A stretch of DNA of 64,000 nucleotides. It comes from Actinomycetospora termitidis (GTDB lineage: Bacteria > Actinomycetota > Actinomycetes > Mycobacteriales > Pseudonocardiaceae). Positions 1-7,809 of the stretch are shown here, in pieces. The translations under genes and the position numbers were made by a program. The notes below the pieces were generated by a model that saw nothing but the letters and a program-made list of their open reading frames with translations, was not told the DNA's origin and did not search any database. The stretch spans positions 1 through 64,000 of the forward strand of contig NZ_JASVWF010000010.1 of the NCBI RefSeq assembly GCF_030286555.1, written 5' to 3'. The first letter of the stretch is position 1. Every line of letters starts with the position of its first letter.

Positions 1-1299
1 GTAGAGGGCGATCCGCCAGCGTTGGTGTCGGCGGGCCCAGGCCATCGCCACCGCTTCGGGGTTGGCGATCGGGCCGTAGCCGGGCAGCTCGCCCGGGCGG
101 CGGTCCAACCCGAGCACGGTACGTAGCTCCAGACGCAGCACCGTCCGCGCCCGGAACCCCACCACCGCCGGCTCGCCGCACTCAGCGGCGCGGTCGCCGT
201 CGGCCGGGCGGCTCTCGGAGCCGGGCTCCGGATCGCGGTCCGGGCCGCCTCCGGGCGAGGCATCAGGTGGGCCGTCGTCGCGGAGACCGACCGGAACGTC
301 GTCAGCCGGGCCGACGGGGCCGTCGGGCCGGTCGGGGCCAGCGGGCTCGCCCGGATCCGTGCCGGGCTGATCCGGGCCGTCCGGACCATCACCGGCGGGT
401 CCCCAGTCGTCGGGCCCGTCGTCCGGGCCGTCGGGCCCATCGTCAGGTCCGTCGTCTTCGCCGGGTCCGCCATCGGGACCGCCGCCGTCGTTGTCGGTGC
501 TCGGGGGGCCACCGTAGAGGGTGGTGACGTGCTCGACGACGTCGAGGTCGTACATCCCGGCCCCGGCCGGCCCGGTCAGGGTCAGCATCACCTCGCACTC
601 CACCTCCCCCACCGACACACGAATCCCCGCACGCGCCAGACGCCGCCGAGCCGCGGCCGCGAGCGCGACGATCCGGTCGTGGGCGTCCTGGGCCGGGTCC
701 TCGGGCAGATCCAGCCCACACAACTCCGCCGCTCCCGACGGCGCCGAACGCAACGTCACCCGCCGCCGCGCCACCGCGGCGGCGCGGCGCCGCTCCCACC
801 AGTCCGGGTCCACTGCCGCCGCCACCCGCGCCACCTGCTGACGCAACGCGGTGTAGGGCAACCCCGCTGCGGCGTCGATGATCTGGTCGACGACCTCCCG
901 GGCCTGCGTGTCGTCGAGATCGGCGACCAGGTCGACGATCACCGCGGCTTTGCGTTCCTCCAACCGCCCCGCGGCCATCTCCGCCCCGAGCCGCGGCAGC
1001 CGCTCGAGCACCTGGCGGGCGAACTCGATCCGCGAGGACGCGTAGCTCTCCGACCAGCCCAGCGACTCCGCCACGACCTTCCCCGCCCGACGCCGGGTCA
1101 CCACCCGCTCCAGGGTGCCGGCCTTCGCCCGCGAACACTCCAACACATAACGGGACAACTGCCAGGCCGCGGTGTTCACCGCCGCGAAGCACGCACTCAT
1201 CCCCGCATCGACCTGCTCACCGCACAACTCGGCGGGGTCGACAGCACACAGCAGCGTCTCGGTCCCCACCCGGGGCTCGGAGTCCACTACCGTGCTCAT
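1..1299 (-). CDS. DUF222/13E12-repeat family protein, N-terminal part (truncated by window edge)
   Basis: The frame is open for all 433 codons from the ATG at 1299 to the left edge, so the C-terminus, normally an HNH nuclease domain, is not visible. Residues about 30-260 are the Ala/Arg/Glu-rich helical DUF222 core. From about residue 262 to 378 it runs into an acidic Gly-Pro-Asp-rich low-complexity insert. It then returns to family-like sequence with the motif GELPGYGPI. The ATG was chosen because a -10-like TAGTGT sits 7 bases upstream with no ribosome binding site, as expected for a leaderless message. A second family member at 58868-60163 has a matching upstream region. The 13E12 family is multi-copy in actinobacteria and its cellular role is poorly known. 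Confidence 0.85.
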   Translation of the reverse strand, partial: MSTVVDSEPRVGTETLLCAVDPAELCGEQVDAGMSACFAAVNTAAWQLSRYVLECSRAKAGTLERVVTRRRAGKVVAESLGWSESYASSRIEFARQVLERLPRLGAEMAAGRLEERKAAVIVDLVADLDDTQAREVVDQIIDAAAGLPYTALRQQVARVAAAVDPDWWERRRAAAVARRRVTLRSAPSGAAELCGLDLPEDPAQDAHDRIVALAAAARRRLARAGIRVSVGEVECEVMLTLTGPAGAGMYDLDVVEHVTTLYGGPPSTDNDGGGPDGGPGEDDGPDDGPDGPDDGPDDWGPAGDGPDGPDQPGTDPGEPAGPDRPDGPVGPADDVPVGLRDDGPPDASPGGGPDRDPEPGSESRPADGDRAAECGEPAVVGFRARTVLRLELRTVLGLDRRPGELPGYGPIANPEAVAMAWARRHQRWRIALY

Positions 1300-1302
1300 G
1301 AT

Positions 1303-1340
1303 TCGAACACTAGAGCGAACCCCCGACAGTCACGGCCGGG
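1303..1340 (-). promoter_or_regulatory. Leaderless promoter with SOS-box-like element of DUF222 gene 1
   Basis: Read on the minus strand, a GTGACT -35-like hexamer is followed after 15 bases by TAGTGT (1312-1307), and the ATG starts 7 bases later. Overlapping the -10 is TCGCTCTAGTGTTCGA (1318-1303), a degenerate match to the actinobacterial LexA box TCGAAC-N4-GTTCGA with one good half-site. The same arrangement precedes the second DUF222 gene at 60166-60202, including a shared block of about 20 bases (GACAGTCACG core). LexA control is inferred from the match and from reports of SOS boxes at mycobacterial 13E12 genes. Confidence 0.5.
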
Positions 1341-1395
1341 AAAGCCCAGGACAGCGCTCAACAGAAGATCACGAAACGGTCACGATCTCGAGCGG

Positions 1396-2166
1396 TCAGG
1401 CGATGGCGCGATCGCCCTCCGGCGTCGCGGCGGCGGCCAGTTCCTCGGCCACCGCACGCTGGATCGCGGCGGAGGTCAGCTGGGCGATGTGGCCGCCCGG
1501 CACGACGACGTTCCGGGCGTACGCGTCATGGCTGGAGCGCCACGGCACGGCCGCGTCGGTACGGCTGTAGATGCTGGTGAACGGGATCGTGTCCGGCCAA
1601 GGCGCGCGCAGCGAGTCCCGGAACCCCGCACAGCACCGGCCGAGCAGGCACTCGAGCCCGAAGAGGCCAGGCACACCCACCGTCCCGGCCACGGCCATGC
1701 CCCACGCGACGGCGGTCATCGGCGGACTCACGCGGTCGAAGGGCGTCCCGATCGTGATCAGCTGCGCGACCGCGTCCGGCGCGGCGGCGCCGACCGCACG
1801 GCCGAACTGCCCGCCCCGGCTGTGGCCGACGATCCGGACGGGTTGCCCTGTCTCGTCGGCGATCGCCCGGACCCGACGGACCAGCGAGTCGACGGTGCGC
1901 TGCGCGCAGCCCATGCCCGCCCCGAGTGTGTACGCCGTGACGTCGTACCCGAGCCGGGTGAGCCACCGACCCAGCGGCTCGAGGCACGGTCCGGTCTCGC
2001 ACAGGCCGCCCAGCAGGACGACGGCGCCCCGACCGGGGTGTGTCACGTCCTCGTCGGGACCGACGGAGCGGTGGCGCAGGGCCGTGTACCCGACGGCCGC
2101 GCGGCCGACCGTGGCGAGTCCGAGTCCGACGACGGCGTTCCACCCCGGTGGGCTCCAGCGCATCAC
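1396..2166 (-). CDS. Alpha/beta hydrolase (lipase/esterase-like)
   Basis: A 256-residue protein with a short hydrophobic N-terminal segment (about residues 10-30), which could be a signal anchor. The nucleophile elbow is RIVGHSRGGQ with Ser116. An oxyanion-type stretch VVLLGGLCETG lies near residue 50, and a late histidine sits in VPGGHIAQL near residue 226. This is the layout of triacylglycerol-lipase/esterase-like hydrolases. Substrate cannot be read from the sequence. It is transcribed leftwards, as is the kinase gene upstream at 2212-2979, from which it is separated by 45 bases, so they may be cotranscribed. The start could equally be the second Met codon. Confidence 0.8.
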   Translation of the reverse strand: MMRWSPPGWNAVVGLGLATVGRAAVGYTALRHRSVGPDEDVTHPGRGAVVLLGGLCETGPCLEPLGRWLTRLGYDVTAYTLGAGMGCAQRTVDSLVRRVRAIADETGQPVRIVGHSRGGQFGRAVGAAAPDAVAQLITIGTPFDRVSPPMTAVAWGMAVAGTVGVPGLFGLECLLGRCCAGFRDSLRAPWPDTIPFTSIYSRTDAAVPWRSSHDAYARNVVVPGGHIAQLTSAAIQRAVAEELAAAATPEGDRAIA

Positions 2167-2211
2167 GGACCTCCAGCTCCCCGACGAACCGTGAGCGCTG
2201 TTACCCGGATC

Positions 2212-2979
2212 TCACGCCGCCGGAAACCACGAGAGTGCGGCCCGGACGAGGGCGTCGTCGCCGGTGTCGAGACCGTGCGTGACGGCGTAGCAGGGCCCGA
2301 CGTCGAGCCAGGCCCGGGCGCGCCGGGCGAGGTCGGGCGTGACGTCGTAGGTCGCCCGCACCGCGTCGGCGACCCTCGGGCCCGCGCGGTACAGCGGCCA
2401 GACCAGGTCCTTCGCCGGGTCCCCCGCCCGGGCGTCGCCCCAATCGATGACGCCCGTGACCCGACCGTCCGCGACGAGGACGTGCTCGGCGGAGAGATCG
2501 CCGTGGACGACGTGGGAGGCAGGCGCGTCCCGGAGGAGTTCCAGACGGTCGGTCAGCCACGCTCTCCGCCCGGAGGGCAGACGGGGTACCACCTGGTCGG
2601 CGAACCGGTCGAAGGCCGCGTCCCGCATCGCGCTCGTCCGCTCCGACGGCGGGAGGCCGCGCGCCACCGCGGCCGCGAGGTCGACCGCGTGCAGCGCCGC
2701 GAGAAAGCCGCCGACCGCGGCGCCGAGCCCGACGCCGTCGTCGGGAACAGCAGGACGCCCGGGCACGAGCCGGTGCCGGACCGTCAACGGCTCCTCCTTC
2801 ACGACGACGGGTGCGGGCACCTCGAGCGGGAGCTGCGGCGCGAGCCAGGGGAGGAGGGTCGTCTCGGTGCGCAACCACGGCTCGACGTCGGGCCGGCGGG
2901 CCGTCCGCTCCACCCACGTGCCGTCGACCAGCCACGCGTCGCTGTCCCAGCCGGAGCCGAGGTACTGGCGGGTAGTCAC
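2212..2979 (-). CDS. Aminoglycoside phosphotransferase (APH)-family kinase
   Basis: A 255-residue APH/choline-kinase-fold protein. The catalytic loop reads HGDLSAEHVL (Asp of HGD, then an Asn-like position occupied by His) and the magnesium loop reads IDWGDARAGDPAKDL. The N-terminal nucleotide-binding lobe carries GWDSDAWLVDG. These motifs identify the kinase fold but not the substrate; members act on aminoglycosides, macrolides, homoserine or other small molecules. It starts with GTG and is divergent from the membrane-protein gene at 3036, with 56 bases between the starts. A resistance role is possible but not shown by the sequence. Confidence 0.8.
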   Translation of the reverse strand: MTTRQYLGSGWDSDAWLVDGTWVERTARRPDVEPWLRTETTLLPWLAPQLPLEVPAPVVVKEEPLTVRHRLVPGRPAVPDDGVGLGAAVGGFLAALHAVDLAAAVARGLPPSERTSAMRDAAFDRFADQVVPRLPSGRRAWLTDRLELLRDAPASHVVHGDLSAEHVLVADGRVTGVIDWGDARAGDPAKDLVWPLYRAGPRVADAVRATYDVTPDLARRARAWLDVGPCYAVTHGLDTGDDALVRAALSWFPAA

Positions 2980-3035
2980 GTCGGCTACTGTCGCGCGGTC
3001 CCAGTAGCTGTGACGAGCGTCCCGGAGAACGTCCG

Positions 3036-3587
3036 ATGAGCACGCAGGACACCGAGGTCGCCGAGCCGGACCTCCAGGAACGACTGGAGTCCTCGACCGG
3101 CGGACGGATCACGATCAGCGTGCTGATCGTCGTCCTGCTGGGGATCGCCGCGATCGTCGTCATGCCGGACTCGATCACGAAGCGAGCCATCGTGCCCGCC
3201 GTCGGGCGCGCTGCCAACGTCATCGGCCTCGATCAAGGGTGGGCGCTCTACGCCCCGACACCTCGAGGTCTCGCCACCTATCTCGAGGCCCGGGTCCTCG
3301 ATCGGGACGGCACGACGACCGCGGTTCCCATCCCGATCACCACAGGGCTCTCGGAGTACTGGGACTACCGGTGGCAGCGATACGGCGACACCTTGCTCAA
3401 TGGACCGGACAATCGACCACGCTGGGCGCCCTTCGCGCGGTGGATCGCCGATCAGCAGCGATCGGCGGGCCGACACCCCGTGGTCGTGACGCTCGTGAAC
3501 ATCTCGGCCCAGACGCAGCCGCCCGCCGCGCCCATACCACGGACGCCGTGGGTGGAGCGCCAGTTCTTCTCCATCGGGGTCGGCTGA
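3036..3587 (+). CDS. Single-pass membrane protein, partner of HTTM protein
   Basis: A 183-residue protein with a hydrophilic N-terminus, one membrane helix (about residues 26-46, ITISVLIVVLLGIAAIVVM) and an extracytoplasmic part rich in aromatic and Pro residues (WALYAPTPRG, EYWDYRWQRYG). A GGAGA ribosome binding site lies 7 bases before the ATG. Its stop codon overlaps the ATG of the HTTM gene (TGATG), so the two are translationally coupled and probably form one membrane complex. No catalytic motif was recognised; the family is uncharacterised. Confidence 0.75.
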   Translation: MSTQDTEVAEPDLQERLESSTGGRITISVLIVVLLGIAAIVVMPDSITKRAIVPAVGRAANVIGLDQGWALYAPTPRGLATYLEARVLDRDGTTTAVPIPITTGLSEYWDYRWQRYGDTLLNGPDNRPRWAPFARWIADQQRSAGRHPVVVTLVNISAQTQPPAAPIPRTPWVERQFFSIGVG

Positions 3588-4573
3588 TGGGCCGGGTCCG
3601 ACGTCTGCTGTCGGCCGCCTGGGGCGGGTGGGATCGGTTCTTCTTCACCCCGACCTCGACGGCACCCCTCGCGATCGTCCGGCTCGCGTACGGACTGATC
3701 GTCACTCTCTGGACGCTCACACAGTTGCCCTACCTGTTCACCTTCTACGGACCCGACGGAGTCCTCCCGGCACCTCCCGCCCTGGACCCCTGGCAGTGGG
3801 GCCTGCTCACGACGCTGAACTCGGTTCCGGCCGTCGCCGTCGTCTTCCTCGCGACCTTGCTCGCAGGCATCGCACTGGCGATCGGCGCGTCGCCGCGCAT
3901 CGCCGCGGTCGTCGTGCTGCTCGGACTCATCGCCTTCGAACGGCGCAATCCTTTCGTGCTCAACTCCGGTGACGTCCTGCTGCGTGTGATGGCGGTGTAC
4001 TTGATCTTCGCCCCGTCCGGGGACTCCCTGTCCTGGGACCGTTGGCGCCGCGATCGGGCGCGTTTCTGGGAGTTCCCCCGCCGCGCTCCGTGGGCGATGC
4101 GGATGTTGCAGATCCAGGTGTCGATCATCTATCTGGCCGCGGTCTGGGCCAAGCTGCAGGGCGATGTCTGGCGGAACGGGACGGCACTGGCCTATGCGCT
4201 CCGCATGCTCGATCAGCTACGCGCGCCGTCACTCGAGGTGATCGCCGCTCACGGCCTACTCACCGAGTGGCTGACGTTCGGCACGCTGCTCATCGAACTC
4301 TCCGTCGCCATCCTCGTGTGGAACAGGAAGCTCCGGCCATGGGTGCTGGGAGTCGGCGCGCTGTTCCATCTCGGCATCGAAGTCTTCATCATGGTGGGCT
4401 TCTTCAGCATCGGGATGTGGGTCCTCTACCTGGTGTTCCTCTCCCCCGACTGGACCGAGCGGACGGTGCTGCGCCTCCGTGACCGGTGGCGGGCCCGACG
4501 ACGTCCCGAGGCGGAGGACGAAGCGTCTGCGTCGGACGTGAAGGCGCCCGAGCCGGCCGTTTCCGAATCGTGA
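3587..4573 (+). CDS. HTTM domain-containing membrane protein
   Basis: A 328-residue polytopic protein. The start MGRVRRLLSAAWGGWDRFFF is set by the TGATG overlap with the upstream gene. The segment TSTAPLAIVRLAYGLIVTLW and the later MRMLQIQVSIIYLAAVWAKL, with NGTALAYALR after it, are typical of the HTTM family, the bacterial relatives of vitamin K-dependent gamma-carboxylase. About seven or eight membrane helices can be drawn, followed by an acidic, Arg-rich cytoplasmic tail. Carboxylase activity has not been shown for most bacterial HTTM proteins and is not claimed here. Confidence 0.8.
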   Translation: MGRVRRLLSAAWGGWDRFFFTPTSTAPLAIVRLAYGLIVTLWTLTQLPYLFTFYGPDGVLPAPPALDPWQWGLLTTLNSVPAVAVVFLATLLAGIALAIGASPRIAAVVVLLGLIAFERRNPFVLNSGDVLLRVMAVYLIFAPSGDSLSWDRWRRDRARFWEFPRRAPWAMRMLQIQVSIIYLAAVWAKLQGDVWRNGTALAYALRMLDQLRAPSLEVIAAHGLLTEWLTFGTLLIELSVAILVWNRKLRPWVLGVGALFHLGIEVFIMVGFFSIGMWVLYLVFLSPDWTERTVLRLRDRWRARRRPEAEDEASASDVKAPEPAVSES

Positions 4574-4589
4574 TGCATCTGTCCGGCTG

Positions 4590-4609
4590 ACACCTCGTTA
4601 GGTGTAACG
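4590..4609. promoter_or_regulatory. Overlapping palindromes upstream of poly-Ser/sortase operon
   Basis: Two perfect inverted repeats share sequence: ACACCT-CGTT-AGGTGT (4590-4605) and CGTTA-GGTG-TAACG (4596-4609). They lie just after the HTTM stop and about 30 bases upstream of the putative -35. They could be an operator for the following operon or a small post-HTTM structure. No regulator is identified. Confidence 0.35.
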
Positions 4610-4636
4610 CCGCGCCCGCGCGTGCCGACTTCCCGG

Positions 4637-4665
4637 TGGACCGGGACCGGAGCAATTCCTAGATC
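4637..4665 (+). promoter_or_regulatory. Putative promoter of poly-Ser/sortase operon
   Basis: TGGACC (4637-4642) and TAGATC (4660-4665) are separated by 17 bases and resemble sigma70-type -35 and -10 hexamers. Initiation would fall near 4672, leaving a short leader with a purine-rich AAGAGGG before the ATG at 4689. The assignment is by eye. Confidence 0.35.
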
Positions 4666-4688
4666 ATGACGAGGGGAAGAGGGTCGAG

Positions 4689-5297
4689 ATGAGCCCAGGG
4701 CGGCGCAGGACCGTCAGGCGTCTGGCCGCCGTGGCGGCCGGGATGATGCTGGTGGGGATGGTCTGGCAGGGCGTCGCGACGGCCCAGGTGAAGACTGAGG
4801 ATCCCGGGACCAGCAACTCCTCGACCGGCACGGGCTCCAACCCGGTGTCGGACGTGGTGAACGGTCTCGCCGACGCCGTGGACCCGGGCACGTCGTCGAG
4901 CAGTTCCTCGTCGTCGAGCTCCTCCTCGAGCTCGTCCTCCTCGAGCTCGTCCTCCTCGGGATCGGGTTCCTGCACGGTGGTCTCGCTTCCCGGCGGGATC
5001 TGCCTGGGAATCCCCGGTTCCACGTCCGGTGGGTCCACGGCGTCGACGTCCTCGACGTCCTCGACCAGCGGCGCGAACACCGAGATCATCTACTCGCCGT
5101 ACCCCGTCCCGGTGTTCGGTGACTACGGGCACCGGTACTACGGCAAGTACTGGGACCACGGGTGCGGTTGCGATCGTTACGCCGCGCCGACGTACACCGG
5201 TACCTCGAACTACACCCAGCCCGTCAACGTGGTGGCGACCCAGGTCTCATCCGTTCCGAAGGGTGGCGTCGACACCGGGGACGGCTCGTTCCAGTGA
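4689..5297 (+). CDS. Secreted poly-serine protein
   Basis: A 202-residue exported protein. It has a twin-Arg-containing basic N-terminus, a hydrophobic core (LAAVAAGMMLVGMVWQGVA) and a likely signal peptidase site near ATA-Q. After a Gly/Asn/Ser linker comes an uninterrupted run of 22 serines (about residues 69-90) written with mixed TCG, TCC, AGC and AGT codons. The C-terminal half holds four Cys (two around SLPGGI, two in CGCD) and Tyr/Pro-rich sequence (YSPYPVPVFGDYGHRYYGKY). There is no LPXTG motif or C-terminal membrane helix, so it is not an ordinary sortase substrate. The sortase gene overlaps its stop codon (GTGA). Confidence 0.75.
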   Translation: MSPGRRRTVRRLAAVAAGMMLVGMVWQGVATAQVKTEDPGTSNSSTGTGSNPVSDVVNGLADAVDPGTSSSSSSSSSSSSSSSSSSSSSSGSGSCTVVSLPGGICLGIPGSTSGGSTASTSSTSSTSGANTEIIYSPYPVPVFGDYGHRYYGKYWDHGCGCDRYAAPTYTGTSNYTQPVNVVATQVSSVPKGGVDTGDGSFQ

Positions 5298-5929
5298 CGA
5301 ACACCGAGACGCCGCCGACCCGGGAACCCTCGAAGGTCGACGGGATCACCGGCAAGATCGGCATCGGTCTGATCGTCGTGGTGGCGCTCATCGGGCTGGT
5401 CGTCGCGGGGACCTCGGGGTCGAAGTCCTCGGGCTCGTCGGGGGGCTCGGGCGTCGAGCTCATGGCGGCGTCCACTCCCACCTCGGTCTCCGTGCCGTCG
5501 ATCGGGGCGGAGTCGTCGCTCATCGAGACCGGCCAGAAGTCGGACGGTGAGCTCGAGGTCCCGCCGCTCGACAACCCGATGCAGGCGAGCTGGTACGACA
5601 AGAGCCCGTCGCCCGGGACGCTGGGACCGTCGGTGATCCTCGGACACGTGAACGGCTACGGGAAGCCCGGGATCTTCTACCGTCTGAAGGACACCAAGGC
5701 AGGCGACCAGATCCTGGTGAGGCGCCAGGACGGGCAGACCGCGGTGTTCACGGTGTCGAACATCGACACGGTGCCGAAGGCCGGCTTTCCCGCCGAGCAG
5801 GTGTACGGCGACACCCCTGACGCGCAGCTGCGTCTCATCACGTGCGGTGGCGTCTTCGACCCCGCCGCACACAGCTACGAGGCGAACGTGATCGTGTACG
5901 CGAACCTCACCGAGGTCCGCCCGGCCTGA
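5294..5929 (+). CDS. Class F-like sortase
   Basis: A 211-residue protein starting at the GTG that overlaps the preceding TGA. It has one N-terminal membrane anchor (GKIGIGLIVVVALIGLVVAG), a Gly/Ser linker, then a sortase barrel. The catalytic His is in SVILGHVNGYG and the Cys in LRLITCGGVFD. The segment after the Cys reads AHSYEANVIVYA, and I see no Arg where sortases normally place the third catalytic residue. It may process the poly-Ser protein or another cell-wall protein; no LPXTG protein is encoded in the window. Confidence 0.8.
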   Translation: MTNTETPPTREPSKVDGITGKIGIGLIVVVALIGLVVAGTSGSKSSGSSGGSGVELMAASTPTSVSVPSIGAESSLIETGQKSDGELEVPPLDNPMQASWYDKSPSPGTLGPSVILGHVNGYGKPGIFYRLKDTKAGDQILVRRQDGQTAVFTVSNIDTVPKAGFPAEQVYGDTPDAQLRLITCGGVFDPAAHSYEANVIVYANLTEVRPA

Positions 5930-5932
5930 CGA

Positions 5933-7666
5933 TCACCTGCTCCGTCCGACGATCACTGCGGCCGCCGCCCCCACGGGCGGCGGCCGTAGTGCGTCGGGGC
6001 ACGTCCACCCGGTCGGCCCCGCAGCGGTGTAGCGGGCCACGATGCCGTCCATGAGGGTCGTCGACGAGCGTGCGGCCGAGCGAAGTGCCTCGTCGGTCGT
6101 CACGGCGTCCCGCCGTACCCAGGTCTTCGCGTCCTTCGCATCGCTCCACAGGGGCACGTAGTCCCGAAGGAGCCGCGGGTCCCCGACGACTCCCGTCGGC
6201 CCGGCGATCCCGTTGCTCTCGGCGAGTCGCATGAAGGTCGGACGGACGACGTCGAAGACGTGGTCCCGCAGCCCGCCCATGTCCCTGGCTCTCCAGAAGT
6301 GCGCGATCACCGGATCGGTGAGACCTGCCAGGTCGATGAACCGCAGCCGGCTGGAGAGCGCCACGCCTCCCGCGTCGACGCCGAGGAACGAGCCGGTACG
6401 GATGCCGAGGGCATCAGCGTCGGCGCTGACCGCGAGGCCGTTGGTCAAGGCGACACCGCAGAGAGACACCGTGGGACGCGCCCTGAAGGCCAGGGCACCT
6501 CCGGTCCAGATCGCGGCGCTGAGCACGAGGCCGACGACGAGGAGGACCACGGCCGGACGACGGGTGTCGAGACCCAGCTCGCCGACTACGCGGCCGACCG
6601 CGAGGGTGCCGACGAGCGCCGCCACCGGCCACACCGGAGTCGCGAAACGGGCTTGGGCCATCCAGTCCGCGGCGAGGGCCGAGAACGCGAGCACCGACAG
6701 ACCGAGCACCAGGACGAGCCCCGAGAGTGCCCGTGTGAGCTCCACCGCAATGACCTGGCGCCGTGCGGCGAGAACGGCGATCGCAGCGACGACGACCAGG
6801 CACGCCGGCCAGCCGACGGCCGCGACGAGATCGGTGGGGCGATCGACGCCCAGCGTGATGCCCTGCTGTTTCGCGACGGCCGTCGTCGGAACGAGTTCGC
6901 CGAAGGTCGCGATCCGCCAGATCTCGTAGAGCAGCGCCGGGACGATCCCGACGACGACGGCGAGTCCAGCCGGACGCCACCGTCCGGCTCCGGACGCCAG
7001 GAGCCACACCGCCAGCGGGTACGCCGCGAGGTAGACCGCGCCATCCGGACGGGTGAGCGAGGCCAGGGCGGCCAGGCCCGCGCACTGCAGCGCGACCCGG
7101 GTGGAGAGCAGATCCCCGTCAACGGCCGCGGTCGCGATCCGTGTCGCGAGCACGACCACCGCGAGCGCGAGCAGCGGGTTCTCCAGCCCGCTGCCGGCCC
7201 AGATAACGAACGACGGGATGGCCGCGGTGACGGTCCCGGCGATCATCGTCGTCGTCAGCGGATTCCGGGACACGCGCACGGCGACGCGGTGGAAGGCGAG
7301 GAAGATGCCGGCGCAGCAGAGGATCGCGACGACCTTGGGGAACGCTACGAGGTCCGGCACCCCGAACCAGGCGCCCCGGTCGAGGAGCCCCAGCCACCGC
7401 GCGACGACGAACAACGCGAGCCAGGCCGGGTCCGACCAGCCCTCCGAGATCGGGGCTCCCGGCTGCAGGACCGGGCCGAGACCGCTCGAGATCGACCGCG
7501 CGTAGGCCATCGTGATGCCCGCGTCGTCGACGATCCAGCGGCCGTAGACCCATAGGTGCAGCGCCACGAGCACGGTCGGCACGGCGACGGCCACCGCGGT
7601 GTCGGATGGACGGGAGGCCCGGACGGGTCCGGGATCGACGGGCGGCGCCTCTTCGGTCGTCGTCAC
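5933..7666 (-). CDS. Polytopic GT-C-like membrane protein (ZomB/AftB-like)
   Basis: A 577-residue integral membrane protein starting at GTG. An early extracytoplasmic Asp-Asp (RWIVDDAGITMAYARS) followed by SEGWSDPAWLALF is typical of GT-C glycosyltransferases and of the family annotated as ZomB/AftB-like in actinobacteria. About ten helices follow, then a soluble C-terminal domain of some 150 residues ending with Trp/Cys-containing sequence. AftB transfers arabinofuranose onto arabinan in mycobacteria; by analogy this may add sugar from a polyprenyl donor at the outer face. Function is inferred. Its stop lies 3 bases beyond the sortase stop, so transcription converges. Confidence 0.65.
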   Translation of the reverse strand: MTTTEEAPPVDPGPVRASRPSDTAVAVAVPTVLVALHLWVYGRWIVDDAGITMAYARSISSGLGPVLQPGAPISEGWSDPAWLALFVVARWLGLLDRGAWFGVPDLVAFPKVVAILCCAGIFLAFHRVAVRVSRNPLTTTMIAGTVTAAIPSFVIWAGSGLENPLLALAVVVLATRIATAAVDGDLLSTRVALQCAGLAALASLTRPDGAVYLAAYPLAVWLLASGAGRWRPAGLAVVVGIVPALLYEIWRIATFGELVPTTAVAKQQGITLGVDRPTDLVAAVGWPACLVVVAAIAVLAARRQVIAVELTRALSGLVLVLGLSVLAFSALAADWMAQARFATPVWPVAALVGTLAVGRVVGELGLDTRRPAVVLLVVGLVLSAAIWTGGALAFRARPTVSLCGVALTNGLAVSADADALGIRTGSFLGVDAGGVALSSRLRFIDLAGLTDPVIAHFWRARDMGGLRDHVFDVVRPTFMRLAESNGIAGPTGVVGDPRLLRDYVPLWSDAKDAKTWVRRDAVTTDEALRSAARSSTTLMDGIVARYTAAGPTGWTCPDALRPPPVGAAAAVIVGRSR

Positions 7667-7809
7667 CCGACGTGCCTACCGCCCGGTCGGAGCAGTCGCC
7701 AGAGCCGGTCGGCCAGGAGCGCCGCGGCGCGTCGAGCGGCCGGGCACACCGGCCGTCCGGAAGGAAAGATGGTCATCGTCGAGAGAACCGTCGCGAGGGA
7801 GCCCTCCTG

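Noticed and set aside
529..3039. 836-codon open frame on the + strand
   Set aside because: It runs antisense through the DUF222, hydrolase and kinase genes and is Arg/Pro/His-rich, the usual shadow of GC-rich coding DNA.
4689..5297. Poly-Ser protein as a classical sortase substrate
   Set aside because: No LPXTG-type motif, no C-terminal hydrophobic helix and no basic tail.
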